64,000 nt of DNA from Opisthorchis felineus. Its lineage: Eukaryota > Platyhelminthes > Trematoda > Opisthorchiida > Opisthorchiidae. The position numbers were made by a program, and so were the translations under genes. The stretch lies in the NCBI GenBank assembly GCA_004794785.1, contig SJOL01009849.1:2293102-2357101 (forward strand), read 5' to 3'. Shown here one piece after another: positions 1 to 13,261 of the stretch (its first letter is position 1; each line of letters starts with the position of its first letter). Under the pieces are notes generated by a model that saw only the letters and a list, made by a program, of their open reading frames with translations, made no database searches and was not told the origin of the DNA.

Positions 1-1566
1 TAGGAAGGCCGAGTGATTGTGAGTTGCGGGAAGAAAGCGAGGGCAACTGGAGTGACTTGGAAATACCGACAATATTTTGAGTTTGAGGCCAGCTCCTTAC
101 TGTTACAGAAGATACGCCGATTACTGGCTGTACGGGAGGAGCCCATAAGGCACAAAGATTTTTGCTGATTACTAGGTAGGAATGTAACCGCGAATGTGAC
201 AATAGCAATCAATGTTGGGGCGGATCTGGAGTTTGTACCAGGGCATTTGATAGAAGTAAATAGTAATGGTAGCAAAACCGGTAAATAAGTTATCTTAACC
301 CTTAAATTGCGATAAGCTGTACATCCGAAAAACAACGGAAGTTGTTTAAAACGGGTAGTCTAAAACGAGTAATTGGACATCCAAATGACGGTATCGGGAT
401 AGGAAAATAAAGAAGTGATGCAAAAACAGAAAATCATGGATTTGCGGGATAGAATGCTATTGCGCTCAACGAGCCTCGAACATGAATATTCACGGTTTCC
501 TTTAGAATCTCAGTCGAATACACATGTATTTGGGAAGCAAACGATCGTTTAGGTAATTAAGTGTTCCAAATTTTAAGGATTTCGTCATCTGCAAACTTGT
601 GATTTAAACGAAGAACAAAAGAAAGATGGTAGTGCCATGAAGGAACAAACCGTTATCCTGGTAGGACGTGAACGGTTGTGAAAAGCTTGGGTTGCCTGAT
701 TTCTGGGTTGACAGTTGGCAATTAACTCCAATACAAGTGACCACTGACCTCTCTTCAGCATGTAACGTGTAAGAAAAGAGTTGGTTTTCTTGATTTACTA
801 GAAATGTTGAAACCTGTCGGGAATCGAACTACTGGCAATCAAACAGATAATTGCTCATCATTAGTCAAAACCCCTACAGACCGTAAGCTCTTAGCCTTAT
901 GAGTTAACAATGACAGTCATAAAACATGTATGGTTATTTCTGAGAAAAATGCCTACTATGCATTTCTTCCTCATCAAGGCTTCATTCTTCGTGTATCCGT
1001 TCCTGATCTTGATGCATTTTGCTTGTCTCAAACACTTTGTTGATAGTTAACTGGAGTTGTACATCTTAAACAATCATGTTGTTGCTGTCGTGTTCAACAG
1101 TTTAACACCTGACGTGATTAGTTTGCTGTCCTATTTCGCAGAACACTGTTTTGAATCGTTTTATTATCAGGCAAGTCCGAGATGGACGGTGATCGTTGTC
1201 CTCCTTGTCACCAGATGGCAATTTTTAGGATACCCACACTCCAGACAAAAACTATAAATTTCCGGAGACTAGTGCGGATTGTCGGATAAAATCAAATTTT
1301 GTCTAAAGCGTCAGATTAAATTATCTGAGCCGTCACAAACAAGAGTGGATTGGTGGAACATGAAGAGAAAAATGACGAGCGTAGTGAACAAATTGTTTCA
1401 GGATTAAAGGGATGGTCCTCAATCAGGTGAACTCTTCTTGAGGTGAATGAACTTTCTATTGCCCGGAAGCTACCGATAACATCTTTAATTTTGACTATTT
1501 AGCCAGCACCAACAACAAACATGCAGATTTTGGACTATAGGATGAATTGGGGGAAACCGGTTTAGC
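1..1566. other. Apparently non-coding stretch
   Basis: No exon with matching splice signals and a convincing frame was found here. On the minus strand near 805-900 there is a weak tRNA-like pattern (GTTCGATTCCCGAC read from about 830 down to 817), possibly an old SINE, but no complete promoter pair could be confirmed. Confidence 0.4.
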
Positions 1567-1578
1567 AGGTATATTGGT
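1567..1578. repeat. Target-site duplication, left copy
   Basis: The 12-mer AGGTATATTGGT occurs here and again, identically, at 1889-1900. The two copies exactly flank the 310-bp palindromic insertion, which is the hallmark of integration through a staggered cut. Confidence 0.8.
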
Positions 1579-1706
1579 GGTCGTTGGCTTGTTCGCTGAG
1601 CTGGGCAATTTGATTGCAAACGTTTCATCACCAATCGAGGTGACATCATCAGTGCGTTATTGGGGAGCGTAGTGGTGCGTAGCGGTGGGTTGGTGGTTGT
1701 GCCACC
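1578..1706 (+). repeat. Inverted repeat, left arm (129 bp, perfect)
   Basis: This arm pairs base for base with 1725-1853. Perfect identity implies a recent origin or active correction between arms. Transcribed RNA would fold into a 129-bp hairpin with an 18-nt loop. Confidence 0.9.
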
Positions 1707-1724
1707 AACCACCAACACAACCAC

Positions 1725-1853
1725 GGTGGCACAACCACCAACCCACCGCTACGCACCACTACGCTCCCCAATAACGCACTGATGATGTCACCTCGATTGG
1801 TGATGAAACGTTTGCAATCAAATTGCCCAGCTCAGCGAACAAGCCAACGACCA
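1725..1853 (-). repeat. Inverted repeat, right arm (129 bp, perfect)
   Basis: Reverse complement of 1578-1706. On the plus strand this arm carries the hammerhead-like string CTGATGA (1779-1785) followed by GAAA (1805-1808). Confidence 0.9.
1779..1823 (+). ncRNA. Hammerhead-ribozyme-like motif (uncertain)
   Basis: CTGATGA at 1779-1785 is followed by a possible stem II (GTCACC 1787-1792 with GGTGAT 1799-1804, loop TCGATT), then GAAA at 1805-1808, then a possible short stem III (GTTTG 1810-1814 with CAAAT 1819-1823). This resembles the core of the small hammerhead ribozymes carried by fluke SINE-like repeats and Penelope-like elements. Against it: one extra U sits between CTGATGA and stem II, stem II closes with a G-U pair, and no clean UH cleavage position follows stem III. 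It may be a decayed ribozyme or a chance match. Confidence 0.3.
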
Positions 1854-1888
1854 TCTACGCTACCTGAGCTACCAACATTTTCCTCTAT

Positions 1889-1900
1889 AGGTATATTGGT
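1889..1900. repeat. Target-site duplication, right copy
   Basis: Identical to 1567-1578 and immediately follows the element's CCTCTAT end. Confidence 0.8.
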
Positions 1901-4862
1901 TGTAGACGTATAACCAGTATGACGTGTGCGATGAGTTGTTCTTTTCCAATGGCTTACGAAGATCGACGTTGTTGCTGTCCCGAAACAGGTGATGGCACGC
2001 TGTGCAAAGATACCGTAAGCAAGCAGAGTGACTTATTGTGTAGATACCTTAGAATGGAGCGGTTATAGTAACACCTTTTTGAATAAAACGATCAGCAACG
2101 CGCTTTATTCCCAAGCAATCACCGTCAACTAAAGGGGTTTCTCATGGACACATTTTTTATAAGGATTCAGTTAATCAAGCGCTTGGTTCATCCAAAGGAG
2201 TGTGCGGACAAACGGCCTGCTTTATTGATTGCTGAATAACCGAACCTGGACCAATAACGTACCAGTTTGATTGGATTCACTGATAGCATTTCGCACGTTT
2301 GCAATCGAGATTAACTGTAGCCGGTGGTGAATTCAGTTCTTTGCAGCTCCGAGAGCAGTGTTAGCTGTTAGCTGTAAATCTATACTCGTTACTGGGATTT
2401 ATTGTCCACATAAGTTAATAATATACAGGCATTGTGTTACTTTTACCATACGTTTGAAAAATGTGACACGTACCCCCCACATTCCAAGAGATTTAGTCGA
2501 TTTTAACCAGTCTAAGTAAAATGGTGATACCTCAAAATGTGCGCATTTCAGACCCACAGATTAGGAGATACAAATTCATTTACAGTAGATGGAAGCAAAT
2601 ATTTTGACTCTTATATCATTAGGTCAGATGATGATACCTTTGTTCCCATGTTTTTTGCAATAGTTCATGGATAAGTTCTTCAGCTACAGCCACCACAATT
2701 ACTGCGTTCATTCAGAATTAGCATGAGGGCACAATATACCCGCAGCAAGTCATCCAGTATTCTGTTGATAGAGTATAGGTGAGACTCGGCTAACCACTGC
2801 AAGGCACTGATCCCCGCTGACCAGCTTAAAACACGAAAAAAGACTTGCTAGCTGAAATATTTGACGCCGCAGAACTTACTGATATCTAATGCTCCACCCC
2901 TCAGCAACGCAAACAATATGTACTGAAGTTCCGTCAATTTTCGTAGCACATGAGAATAACCAGGGAGCATGAAAAGGGTACAGGAATAGTGTGAGCACAG
3001 GTTTTGCGAATGTTCAGGGGCTGAGATCTCAACACTCAGTCAGGTCAGCAAGCCGGAAATTATGTGGAAATAAAATTCTGCCCACACTTAAGTGGTAGTT
3101 GTGTCTAGAAATTGCAGCTTCTGAGTTTTTCTGCGCCTAGCAACGGCTGGAGTGGCAGTGTGTAAGACTGTATATTATCACGTTTTCAAAATTCGTTACA
3201 CTGTGTTTTCCAGCTTTTTTTATTCTATCTTTTGTACTTCCTTAAACAGCTTCCCTTGATACCTCAAAACCAACTTGATGTGTCATGAACCCTGCGAAAT
3301 TTCCAACTTCAGATCCTCCAAAATCCGACATTAGCCTTTCAGGTTGATGATGTTACTTCCCGCGGAGACTGAGATATTTGAGATAAATTCCGTGACACCT
3401 AAGCCAGTTTTACTCAGGTATTTCGGCCGTTTATGACCTTGTGTTCATAGGAACTCGATATCTGGTTGGGCCCAGCTAACATTCGTGACGCTCAATAGGG
3501 CTATTACTCAGCAGTCTCCTTAAAAATCAGATTTCTGTTTATTTTCCTCACAGCGGTCACATTATGCCTACGTGCTCGCATGCTGCCGTGTACACATAAC
3601 GCCCTCACAAGGTGCAAAAATCTCACTTCGAAAGGACCGTCAGCAACAGGAGAAGAACCGGGTTACTTGACCGTTTGTACCATAACGGGCGTCGTAACTG
3701 CATGTTGTTAGCCAAGCCGAGAATGAAATCCAGCATATATGAGGTAGCCCGGGTTCTCAAGCTAGAAGAAAAGACAAAACATGGTTCCCGAGGTAACCTG
3801 ACTTTAGCTGACACAGGCTGTCGGAAAATGTGATAGCTGTTATGAAAAACCAGCTGCTGTGTCGTATGCATATTTGAAGTTTTCTCATGAATGGTCAAAG
3901 GGACTTTGGTCACATCGACCGATGTAATATGTTACTGAGCAGAGCACGATACAATTTCAATCAAATCAGTTTGTTTTTGAAGTAAGCTGAAGGAACGTGT
4001 CAGATAAAAATATAACTGCCATGGGTGTTGTATTTTATGGCTGAGCCTTGCACTGGCCAGGCGCAAATTCACATGACCTATGGTAGTGATGAATTAGGCA
4101 ATACGTTCTCGGAGTAAACTGATAGGACGATGCCATAAGGGAGGAACATTCATTTGCCATCTGACCCACCGGTACCACTGACGCAAACAATTTAAAAAAA
4201 GCCTCTTGTTACAGAGAAACTGATAATCATATCTGGGAAGATAACAAACGGCGGTTCTGATCCAAACATAGGTTATTTAGGCAGTTTATTAGTGGAACAC
4301 CTGAGGTCAAGCAAAAACAAAAAGTACTACCATGGCCCGTGAATTTCTACTGATTTGCCCAGTTTTCTGATTCGGTCAAATGAATGAATTGTCAGAGATT
4401 ATCGTCGTAATAACTACTCATCATTCACTGGTCATGACTAGGTAAGCCGACGCAAAATTTAAATACAAATTTTTGCTAACATCCAAACGTTGCAGACAAC
4501 GTTTTTTCATGCACTTTTATGGACGAACTACACATAGATAAGGCAATTAGAACAGCAGGGCTGTGGAATGAACCCACTTCGTACAATCTCGTCTGCCCTA
4601 ATACGTGTAAAACTGAGAAACGCGAAACAAAATACAGGGCTATTTGCGAGGTCTATATGGAACTAAACAGTTACGTGACCGTTCATTAAAATCAAGGTAG
4701 TCCGTGAGTGACTCTCAGGTTATTCTGAGCGCACGGTCCAGGCTTGAACCGATTAATCAATATTGCCTTTGGTAATTTAGACTATAAATGAGTGCTTCCT
4801 CCTATGACCCGAAACGTGGAATAAAGTTCACCTGTGTCCCATCTCGATCAGATGCCTGGGAA
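1901..4862. other. Apparently non-coding stretch
   Basis: No supported exon seen. A string ACTACTCATCATTCAC near 4414 is shared with the 3' part of the tRNA-like repeat at about 50231, so a truncated copy of that repeat probably lies at about 4380-4440. Confidence 0.35.
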
Positions 4863-5108
4863 TTATTGACTTGACATTCGAATCTTTCCAATTTGAATCC
4901 GGATCAGCCGACTAGGTAAGAATTCGTTTTGACAGGTGCTCTTTTCTCGCGTTTCGAACATTCGGTCAGCTCTGTCCCCGCAACTGCAGGTGAATTGGTA
5001 AATAAAAGGACTGGTCGAAAACCTGACGCTGGATTTTTGATCGGCGACGCTGGAGCAGCCCTTGTGTATAGCTGAACGATTAGCCATGCTGCCATATAGG
5101 TTCAGCAT
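4863..5108 (-). pseudogene. Penelope-like element fragment (linker and start of GIY-YIG region)
   Basis: The minus-strand frame contains IYQFTCSCGD, matching the cysteine-rich entry to the GIY-YIG endonuclease domain of Penelope-like retroelements, where an aromatic-F-x-C-x-C-G string precedes the YIGRT motif. Downstream residues (TREKSTCQNEFLP) only loosely follow the family pattern and the YIG itself is lost, so this is a decayed fragment. The minus frame just upstream (5480-5184) contains KLPWFTLFH, which could derive from the same element's reverse-transcriptase linker, but that is weaker. No intact reverse transcriptase remains. Confidence 0.5.
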
Positions 5109-5504
5109 ACAGTCACATTTTGGTTTCGTTTAAGCTGGCAAAAAGTAAAACTACCAGTGTAGAGGATCCCAAGGTGTTTTTATTTATGCCTCTTTATCGC
5201 TCATTTTGGGATGCTTTTCAATGAAACAATCGGCGACCTTATCCAGAGTGCTAATTAGCCTAGTTATATGGAATAGTGTGAACCAAGGCAATTTTATTTT
5301 GCACAGGAGAATAACCAATAAAATTGAGGTACTGTTTGGTCCAAATAGGCTTTTGGTAGACGGAGTGAGACATCGTACTGTCGATATTCGTGATGTCCAA
5401 AAGGTCCAAAAAGGGCTTATTTCTGCCTCAAAGCCACAAGCAAAAGAAATGTTTCGGTCGAATTTGTTAAAAATTGAGAGCAACTTTCAGCCTGTTTTGG
5501 TACT

Positions 5505-5572
5505 ATGTCACGCTCTGAGTTTCCGTCAGCCTTACATTCTTCCTGAACCCAAATTGAACGGAATTTGCTAAA
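5505..5572 (+). repeat. Dispersed repeat R2, fragment
   Basis: Shares TTTCCGTCAGCCTTA-type sequence with 17535-17685 and 57320-57670. It forms the 3' part of a 121-codon plus-strand ORF starting at 5206. I do not call that ORF a gene: its end is repeat-derived and its length is within chance. Confidence 0.45.
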
Positions 5573-8500
5573 TACTCTCATTTTCATACGAATTTGGTTT
5601 TGACAGAAGACTCAACTGAATGCAGCCAACCCTGTCGTTTATAACGGCCTACCTTTACCGAATGTGAGGCACCAGACCATCTAGTATTTCGGTTGGCAAG
5701 ATCTTCAGCCTGAGCAAATGTTTTAACAAAACACATCACTCACAGGGCTACTAAAAACACAGTCAGCAAACTAGTAGTTTTTCCTTTTTCGAAGTTTATG
5801 AGCCAGGCCCAGCCCTTGAGTTTTTACCAAACTTATGAGTAGTTTTCTTCTGTCAAGCACACTTAGGAATATTGTGCCACGTGAAGCACGACGCAGCATA
5901 CGTACAGCACATCCAGCGTAAGAACATCACAAACGGGAGTTTCTAGTTAACACTAATGAATTTTGGGAAAGAGTGTATTCCGCCAATAGCCAGCTCTTTT
6001 CAGCAATCTTCCTCTTATCGACCTGATGGGGCCCTCGTGCGCTGGTGCATTTAGCACGGAAATCCTCGAGAGTATCTGATTACAGGAGAGGTCACCAACA
6101 CCCAGCATTCTAGTGATCGATTCATGCAAAAAAGGGAAAGAAATGATTCGCCTTGGCAACACCTTCCACGTTTCACTCAGATCCTAGTCCAGAAGGCAAT
6201 TTTCGTAAGTTGATTCTGAAGATATGCCACCTTTATTTTTTCCATGTATACCGCAAGGAGCAGAGCGTGTCATAAATTTCGAAGCCATCATCTTTCCCTG
6301 AAGCATACAGTGCGATTGATGAGTATGGTTCCCGAAAGTACAGTTACCCTCTTTAAAAGTTACGGGTAGTCTGTACATATGTTTTAGGCGTGGATTCTGA
6401 TTGTTCATTGTTTCTGTGTATCATGCGGTGTACTCATGCACTTCACTTGATTGTCCTGTAAGCTTTAATACTGAATGTGCACCTAAATGTGCACCCCAGT
6501 AAGGCCTACTTATTTGTTTTCATTACATTCAAGTGTATCTTTTGGTTTAAGGCATTAAGCCCACTCGATCCTCGGTCAGTGCATTTTATAACAGGCCTGT
6601 CGTAGGTTTATCAGATATATTTTGACAGCCTACGCGATGTAAAGCATTTCGTGAAAAAAGATTTCCAAACGGCTTGCCCAAGTGGTTGGAATGTAAGATC
6701 AACGCAATACATCCCTATATGCCAAATTTTGCGGAAGATCAACGGCTCCTGAATTCTGAAGAAGCGGGAACTGAAAAATAAAATAAACGAGAGATTCAGC
6801 TGAGCGTCCCGTGAAAATTAAACTGATATGTCAACGAGTGTATTCATCGAAAGGTAGAACTATATTTACTCGGAGTAGAGGAACACGAAGCCAAGGACGA
6901 TAAATTTTTACCGCGACATGTTTTTTGACGATACCAGCGAAATCTCATTAGGCGTTACGTGTACGAGACATACAACCTTAGCCGAAAAACAAGTCTATAT
7001 CTCAAGATACTTTAGTTAAACAGGAAACCAGTTAGACTGCATCAGGATGGTGTCGTCGGAAGCGCTTTATATAATAGATGAGTTGAACGCCTGAAGATAA
7101 AAATGCTTCAAACTGTTGGGAGCTGTTTTGAAATTTATGTTTGGTCTTGCAAAATTAAGCCGTTAAATAAGAGGAATATTTAAAACCTGATGTAGTGCTG
7201 TAGTTTTCATCACGATCATTAATATGACAAACCTTGACAGCATCATACCCTTCTATACTCTCAACACATACATCATTCCTCCTGGCTAAGGAAAAGGTAG
7301 AATCTATCAAAATTTTCGCAACAACTGCCTCAGTAGTGTCTTTGCAATATAGTGATGATTATATGGTAATCTCTCTATAAAGAGGCTCTTGTGAGGGCAG
7401 TATTCGAGGTAAAACTGATTGTGAGACAATCCCGCTAGGGCACGAGATAATCAGCGCCACTTATCACTTTGGGTAAACATCAAGCATAGGGACTAATGAA
7501 TAGGAAACCACTAACCAAATGAAGGAAGCAAACGTATTGTGTTACCTAGCAACCAATAAGTTTAGATTCCAAACACAGTTCACTTCTGGCGTACGAAACG
7601 CCCAGCTGCGCTGATAATATAAGTGGATAGATAGTCGTGACCAAAAACTGGTATAGTGATTTGTTTCTAAGACGCATGCATTGTACCGTCTAGAACAATA
7701 GAAACTGGTTGGACAGTTCGATCCGAGATTGTGAAAAAAGTAAGCACGGTGACGCGGTTTTGTGAGCATTCATCCTAAATGATTAACAAGGAATATTGAT
7801 TTAGTGCGTATTTTGCTTCCATGCTGAACACCCACGAATACTTGTGTAAGTTCACGTGTTTTCACAGAAAAACAAAACACCCAAGATATGAAATATATTA
7901 TATTATGTATGTATCTATGTACATATATATGTTGATATGATTGCAAATCCAATTATCTATGCCCGATCTGAAAAAATCTTCGGTTTGTTTAGCAAATGTA
8001 CTACAAGGATAAAATACAGTGTGTGAAGGAATAGAAAGAACAACCCACAAGATTGCTGAAGAAAGCCAAGAAGGTCGTTAACTGTGACGTTAACTTGATC
8101 TACGTCCGGTATTCTGTAGCTGTTCTTCGTTTCAACGGCCGAACACGCAACATTTAGAATGTTGCTTGTTCAATGGGACTCCTTGTTGTATCAGATGCTA
8201 GGAATTCCTAGTGCATTGTGGAGTAAAAAACCCGCCACTATACTTTCGTGTGTTCGTGAATATTTGAAATAACATGGGCGGTACCCACTAATGAAACTGA
8301 AATGACTAACATTTACACAGCGGATGACCAAGCTACAACGAATGGCTTTGTTCACCTGACTTTTCGGTGTCTTTTTGGATAGTGAGCATAAATTTTAATA
8401 CGCTGGTGACAACATGGTAACAGAATCACAAATGAAGTATTTGTTTCGCTTTCATTATTAATGGATGGTCTCCTAAAAATGTATGTATTTGAAGTTAGGG

Positions 8501-11500
8501 CTCCTTAAGTTTCCTCGGCGTCAATCAACAATAAGTAGTAAAATAATCAACACTGACCGTGAAGAAAGAACAGTCGGTGAACGCACCCAGTGGAGCAGAA
8601 GGTCTTCTCAGATAGGCGCAAAGCTCGAGTGTTTCTGGAAGACGAATGCTCCAGCAAAACGAACAATTCTGTGTAGACTCCGAGGTATCTACGCTGTAAA
8701 AGGTCTCATGTATCTGTAGGTGCATGTACTGTCTCCTTACCCTTACTTTTTAATCTACACTATTTACCCATAAAACCACGAGAGTCATCGGCCGCTAGCT
8801 AACGTGCAGAGGTTTCTGAACTTATGCGCAAATGTTTGGGCCACCGTTCGGCCCTTCAAGTTATATGAATGTCTCACTAAGTACTTGTAGTGCCCAAACA
8901 ACTTCAGATAACGCGTGCATTTGAATTATGATGCTTGCCGTAAGACAGGAGAGCGCAAAACCATTCCCCTGTCGATCGTTCTGACCCACTGTGCTTTCCC
9001 GTTTTTTTGCTTATATTTAAACGAGATCACCGTTTCAGGTCATATCACTGCACGATATTGGAAGGATTCCATGTACATATAGCCATTAGAAGTATCCATT
9101 TTAGCAGCCATAGAAGTGAGCTTAGAAATACAGAAAGTCCGTTTAGTTCCGCTGCTGCCTACCGTTAACTTACATTGAAAACCCTGGAAATTTATTTACT
9201 CTGAATATTTTTATAGCACACAGTGTCTCACAATCATGCTACATTGTGCACAGCCAATTCCCTACTGTCTTCTGCGAAAACTACAGATGTCTACTATATT
9301 CTTATGACAGCTGCCATTATTTCAGTAATTTGATACATTCCTGCTTACCTGGCAAGCAGAAGTTTACCGAAAACATTTAGCTGTGTCTGTATTCGTATTT
9401 CTGACAGATATATACCCACAGAAAGATATTTAGGCACAATTTTGCTTGGGGCTTTATCCATTGTGACGATAGTGACAGCAGCAGCCTTACGAACCATATA
9501 ATTTCCAAACACAGTTTTGACTTATTTTATCCATTTCTGCCGGCGGATTTTCTCTCCCTTGGCTCTGCCTTTTTTTGTACCAAGCCGTTTATCGTACACG
9601 ATATTGTCACGTGATGCGCATTCCGTGTAAAACAGTTAGTAGTACTGACGTTTAAACCTGAACCGGATACACATGTTGTAATGTACTAGTACAGATCAAC
9701 CTAGAAGGAAGTGAATTTTACTTAAAACTGTACTCTGTAGTGGCCAGAAAATATTGATCAGAAATTGAAGCAAGCCAGATTATAATTAAATAAAAGAATA
9801 CCAACCCACATACAAAAACAGTTTTTGGGCGCTTATTTGAGTCAATATACAAGAAAAAAAAGATCACGGCTTACAGTCGTCCTATTGACTGCTGCTGTTC
9901 GTTCAGATCAAACTTTTTTATGGCTTATATGATTTAAGATCCCACTTCCTGTGAGAGCAATCCGTGTGAATTTCCTCCCACAATGTTCGATACACCACTT
10001 ACTAGAGGAAGGACGTATTGTCACGAACGGTGTATTATGACGTATTTTACGACGTCAAAGTATCTAATGTAACTGTTTTTGACCTGCCCCATCAGGGATA
10101 CCTGACAGGGCCTTTAAAGATAGTTCTTATACATTGCAGCAGTTTATATTATCCTGTGACAAATAACGCAGAATCCATAAAAGTCAGTCGGATTCCGTCG
10201 TTTAACGCTGCTGAAAATGACATTTCCTGCTGAGAAGTCAGTTGTTTGGACAAGAAGCAATTGATGACGATATGTGGAAACTTTACAATGAGCTTTTTCA
10301 ATGTTTCTCCTAAGGCTACGTTCAAGTAAATATTGCTGAATAGATCACTTTTGTTCGTGCTGTTTTCATAGTTGGCGTCAGTCGATCTTGCAGAAAGGCG
10401 CAAAAAAATCCAGGTTTTTAGTGACCCGGGTTCAGTAACACAAACAACGAAAGCTCTTGATAATACTCCTTTTCCCATTTACTACCTACCAGGGCGGTTG
10501 ACGTTTTTACGTGCTTTCTATCATTATCCAGTGTATCGCGAATGATGCAACTTATCTGCTTTCACCTGACCGATTTTGCAGTATAATGTCTGCTTAGGTC
10601 AATCAACTCTGTAAATGAAGCGACACTAATAACGTTACACTTGACAAACGCTAACAAATTGTTTTATCACATCATTATTTCCTCTGCCAATGAACTGATG
10701 GGGCTGCTCGTTAGAGTGCGGGAAGGTGTTAAGAAAGCCACATCAAACGCCCATAACGTTTTCGTCCCCCTTCACACTTCACTGTGTTTTATTGGGATTG
10801 ATCAGTTCTGCTGACTAAGAAATTTCAAGCCACAGTTAGTGTTTCCTCATCGCCCTTTCACTACACTGAATAATGGATTATTGAACGTGAGAGACAACGG
10901 AGGTAGTGGCAATAACTGTTATATTTACGAAAGCTGTATAAGACGAGCTATTAATGATCAAGCGCCTTCTTGCAGTAATAGGTGTGCTTATGGATTTTGC
11001 ACTGCTTATTAGAATATTCAGATCCATTTGGCTTTATATGCCTCAATGTATTATTTACTGTCATCATTCTCTCATAGATCATTGCGTTTAGATCTGTCTC
11101 GAGAACTTGCATCCCCATGTCACTTGGAAATTTGGATTGCTTCACGTTTCCTGCTTGTTCTTGTCAGGGTAAAATAGTGTTTGTTTTAAACGATGACCCT
11201 GAGGCCTGATTTGGCGGCCGTCTCATGGAACTGTGAGAAAACGCATAGATACTGTGTGAACATAAACTTGTGTGTATTGCAATCACAGGTCGTGGCAGCA
11301 GTATCGTTCTTGCATCGCTCCTTTCAGAAAAGGGGTATTTTTTTGCCAAGTTCTTTTAACAATTTCGTCAAGCACGGTTAACAACCATGCACTCAGTTTC
11401 TCCAGGGCTCAGTTGCAAAACGGATTATCGTTTAAAGTCAAATGAATTTCCCACCTAGAATTAGCGGCTTTCTTCTTCAAACTGACTTAAATTTGGGCTT

Positions 11501-13120
11501 TTCAGTGGTGTTAAAATCACGCCTTCTGTTGGAATTGACCAGATTCATGCAGGTACTTTAGGCGTTGCGTTTGCCGCGTAGTTTTTCTGGTGTAACCGTT
11601 AGTTTTTAATTGATCTACGGAAGCACTCTGTTAGAACTCGCCATGCTTATCGTGTACCTCACAGAGGCCACTGCGACAAATTACTTCAGTAGTAATAAAG
11701 CCATTTTACAGACTACTACTTCTGGTCGTGAATAATTCAGTCTTTTTTCGGGGCTGAATTTTACTGTCTTCTGGTGTGAGACAGCACGGATAGACGATAT
11801 TAGTGATAACTGGCAATCTTCTTAAAGCAGAAAAAGCGTCATAACCAAATGAAACACTTAATTGGCCATTTTGAAGTCGTACTACTACTGTTTCGCATTG
11901 AAGTCACCTCCATTTCTCTAAAAAACACCAATGCTTATCTCACATTCTCTGACGGTCTTTATAGAAAACTGCTAAAATTGTCAAGATTATGTTAGAGGAT
12001 TTAAGTGTTTTGTCGTTGTATGACTGGACCTATTTGATTCAAGAATGTAGCAGGAATAGTGGTAGGTTTACAAATACACTAACGACAGTGATATAGAAAT
12101 GAAGATTTCAAAAGAGCCGAAACCCAGTTGAGTCCATGCCACAAGTAAGTTGCTACTTACAGTAGTGTGTTTTCATTTTGAGCCGGTACACAGAGAATTG
12201 AAGAGGAGAAAACTGATAAGAATAGCAACCAATTTCTCTATCCATATTGAAATAGCGCAATGAGTCGGAAGCCACGTTTGTCAGACAGGTGAATTAGCGT
12301 TGGTCTTGAACATTTCAAAGCCACACTGGTTCACGTATGTTAACGGTGCGGAGAGTATCAAGTAAACCACAAAGTTCTAAACATACGTGTGCACTGAAAG
12401 AACTAAAGTGCGACCTAGTCTGTTTAGTACCACGCCAGCGAAAGTTGCAGGAATTGGGGTTATGAACAAAATCGATTACGTGCAAAAACTAGCCATACTA
12501 CTCAAATTGTCCAGGAAGACCAAGCTTAGTAAGCTGAACTGACCTTATGCTTGAAAGAACTTAGAAATCGGGGTTTATATCTCCATATATATATTTCACA
12601 GCATGAAACAAAAGGATAAAGTTGTGCCATTTTTGGATGGATTACCTACAGTCTAATAAGCAGAAATTCCGATGAGCCCAGTCTTTACAATGATCAGTTC
12701 TCATTAACGCACTCACTCACTGGATGAATCTCCTGAGTCTAAATGATGACTGATAGCTCTCTACAGCTAGCACCTCAATTCAGAGACCCTAAAATGTAAT
12801 GTCAACCTTATTGTGCATTGTCAACGGTAGAGCCATACTTTCACTTGACTTGGTCACCTTGTTCACAAACATGCCTCTGCTAGAATCATTACCCAACTAT
12901 ACTCACTTATCAAAGCTGCAAAGATTGCGTTGTGCATTCCAACAAATAAGCTGAAGGAATTCCTCTTATGTAACGTCTCGTTGTAATGACACCCACCACG
13001 GCCAGAGGGACGAATCAGCCATAAGGTCACTACTAGGCAGACTACTTGCTGATATCTAAAAGGTTAAACTTAGGAAAGAAGTGCTGATGGGAGAAATATG
13101 AGACCTCGTCCAGTACCACA

Positions 13121-13123
<3 letters not shown>
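5573..13123. other. Long stretch with no supported gene
   Basis: About 7.5 kb without an exon I can defend. A 109-codon minus-strand ORF (10478-10149) has normal composition but no recognisable domain, and its length fits chance. An AT-rich low-complexity patch lies near 7890-7940. Nothing else was identified. Confidence 0.4.

Positions 13124-13156
<33 letters not shown>
13124..13156. repeat. (AT)n microsatellite
   Basis: Uninterrupted alternating AT run of about 33 bases, just upstream of the Penelope-like fragment. Confidence 0.95.
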
Positions 13157-13160
<4 letters not shown>

Positions 13161-13261
13161 ATCTACATAATTGTAGCAATTAAAAAGCTGCGACTCAAGT
13201 AGAGTCCTAAGTCAGTTCAATGACTCCATAACATCTATCGCTTTCACCGGGAAAAAGTGAA

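Larger units (their letters stand above)
1579..1888. mobile_element. Palindromic short interspersed element (head-to-head dimer)
   Basis: The 310-bp insert has identical 12-bp direct repeats on both sides. It begins GGTCGTTGGCTTG and ends CCTCTAT. The same two ends are found in the 130-bp copy at 48962-49091, which has a different 12-bp flanking duplication, so the boundaries are real. The left part (1578-1706) and right part (1725-1853) are perfect reverse complements of 129 bp separated by an 18-nt loop; a 35-bp unique tail follows. I infer a short non-autonomous retroelement whose cDNA was copied back on itself, giving a snapback dimer. It encodes no protein of its own; reading frames through it are incidental. 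Related sequence seems familiar from other fluke genomes, but that is recollection and was not checked. Confidence 0.75.

Noticed and set aside
1608..1808. ORFs reading through the palindromic element (for example minus 1724-1485)
   Set aside because: They mirror the inverted repeat and are not conserved as frames in the copy at 48962-49091 beyond what near-identity forces.
5206..5571. 121-codon plus-strand ORF
   Set aside because: Its 3' end is repeat R2, and it overlaps a minus-strand frame that may be Penelope-derived; no splice signals or motif.
10149..10478. 109-codon minus-strand ORF
   Set aside because: Normal composition but chance-length, with no splice partners or domain.
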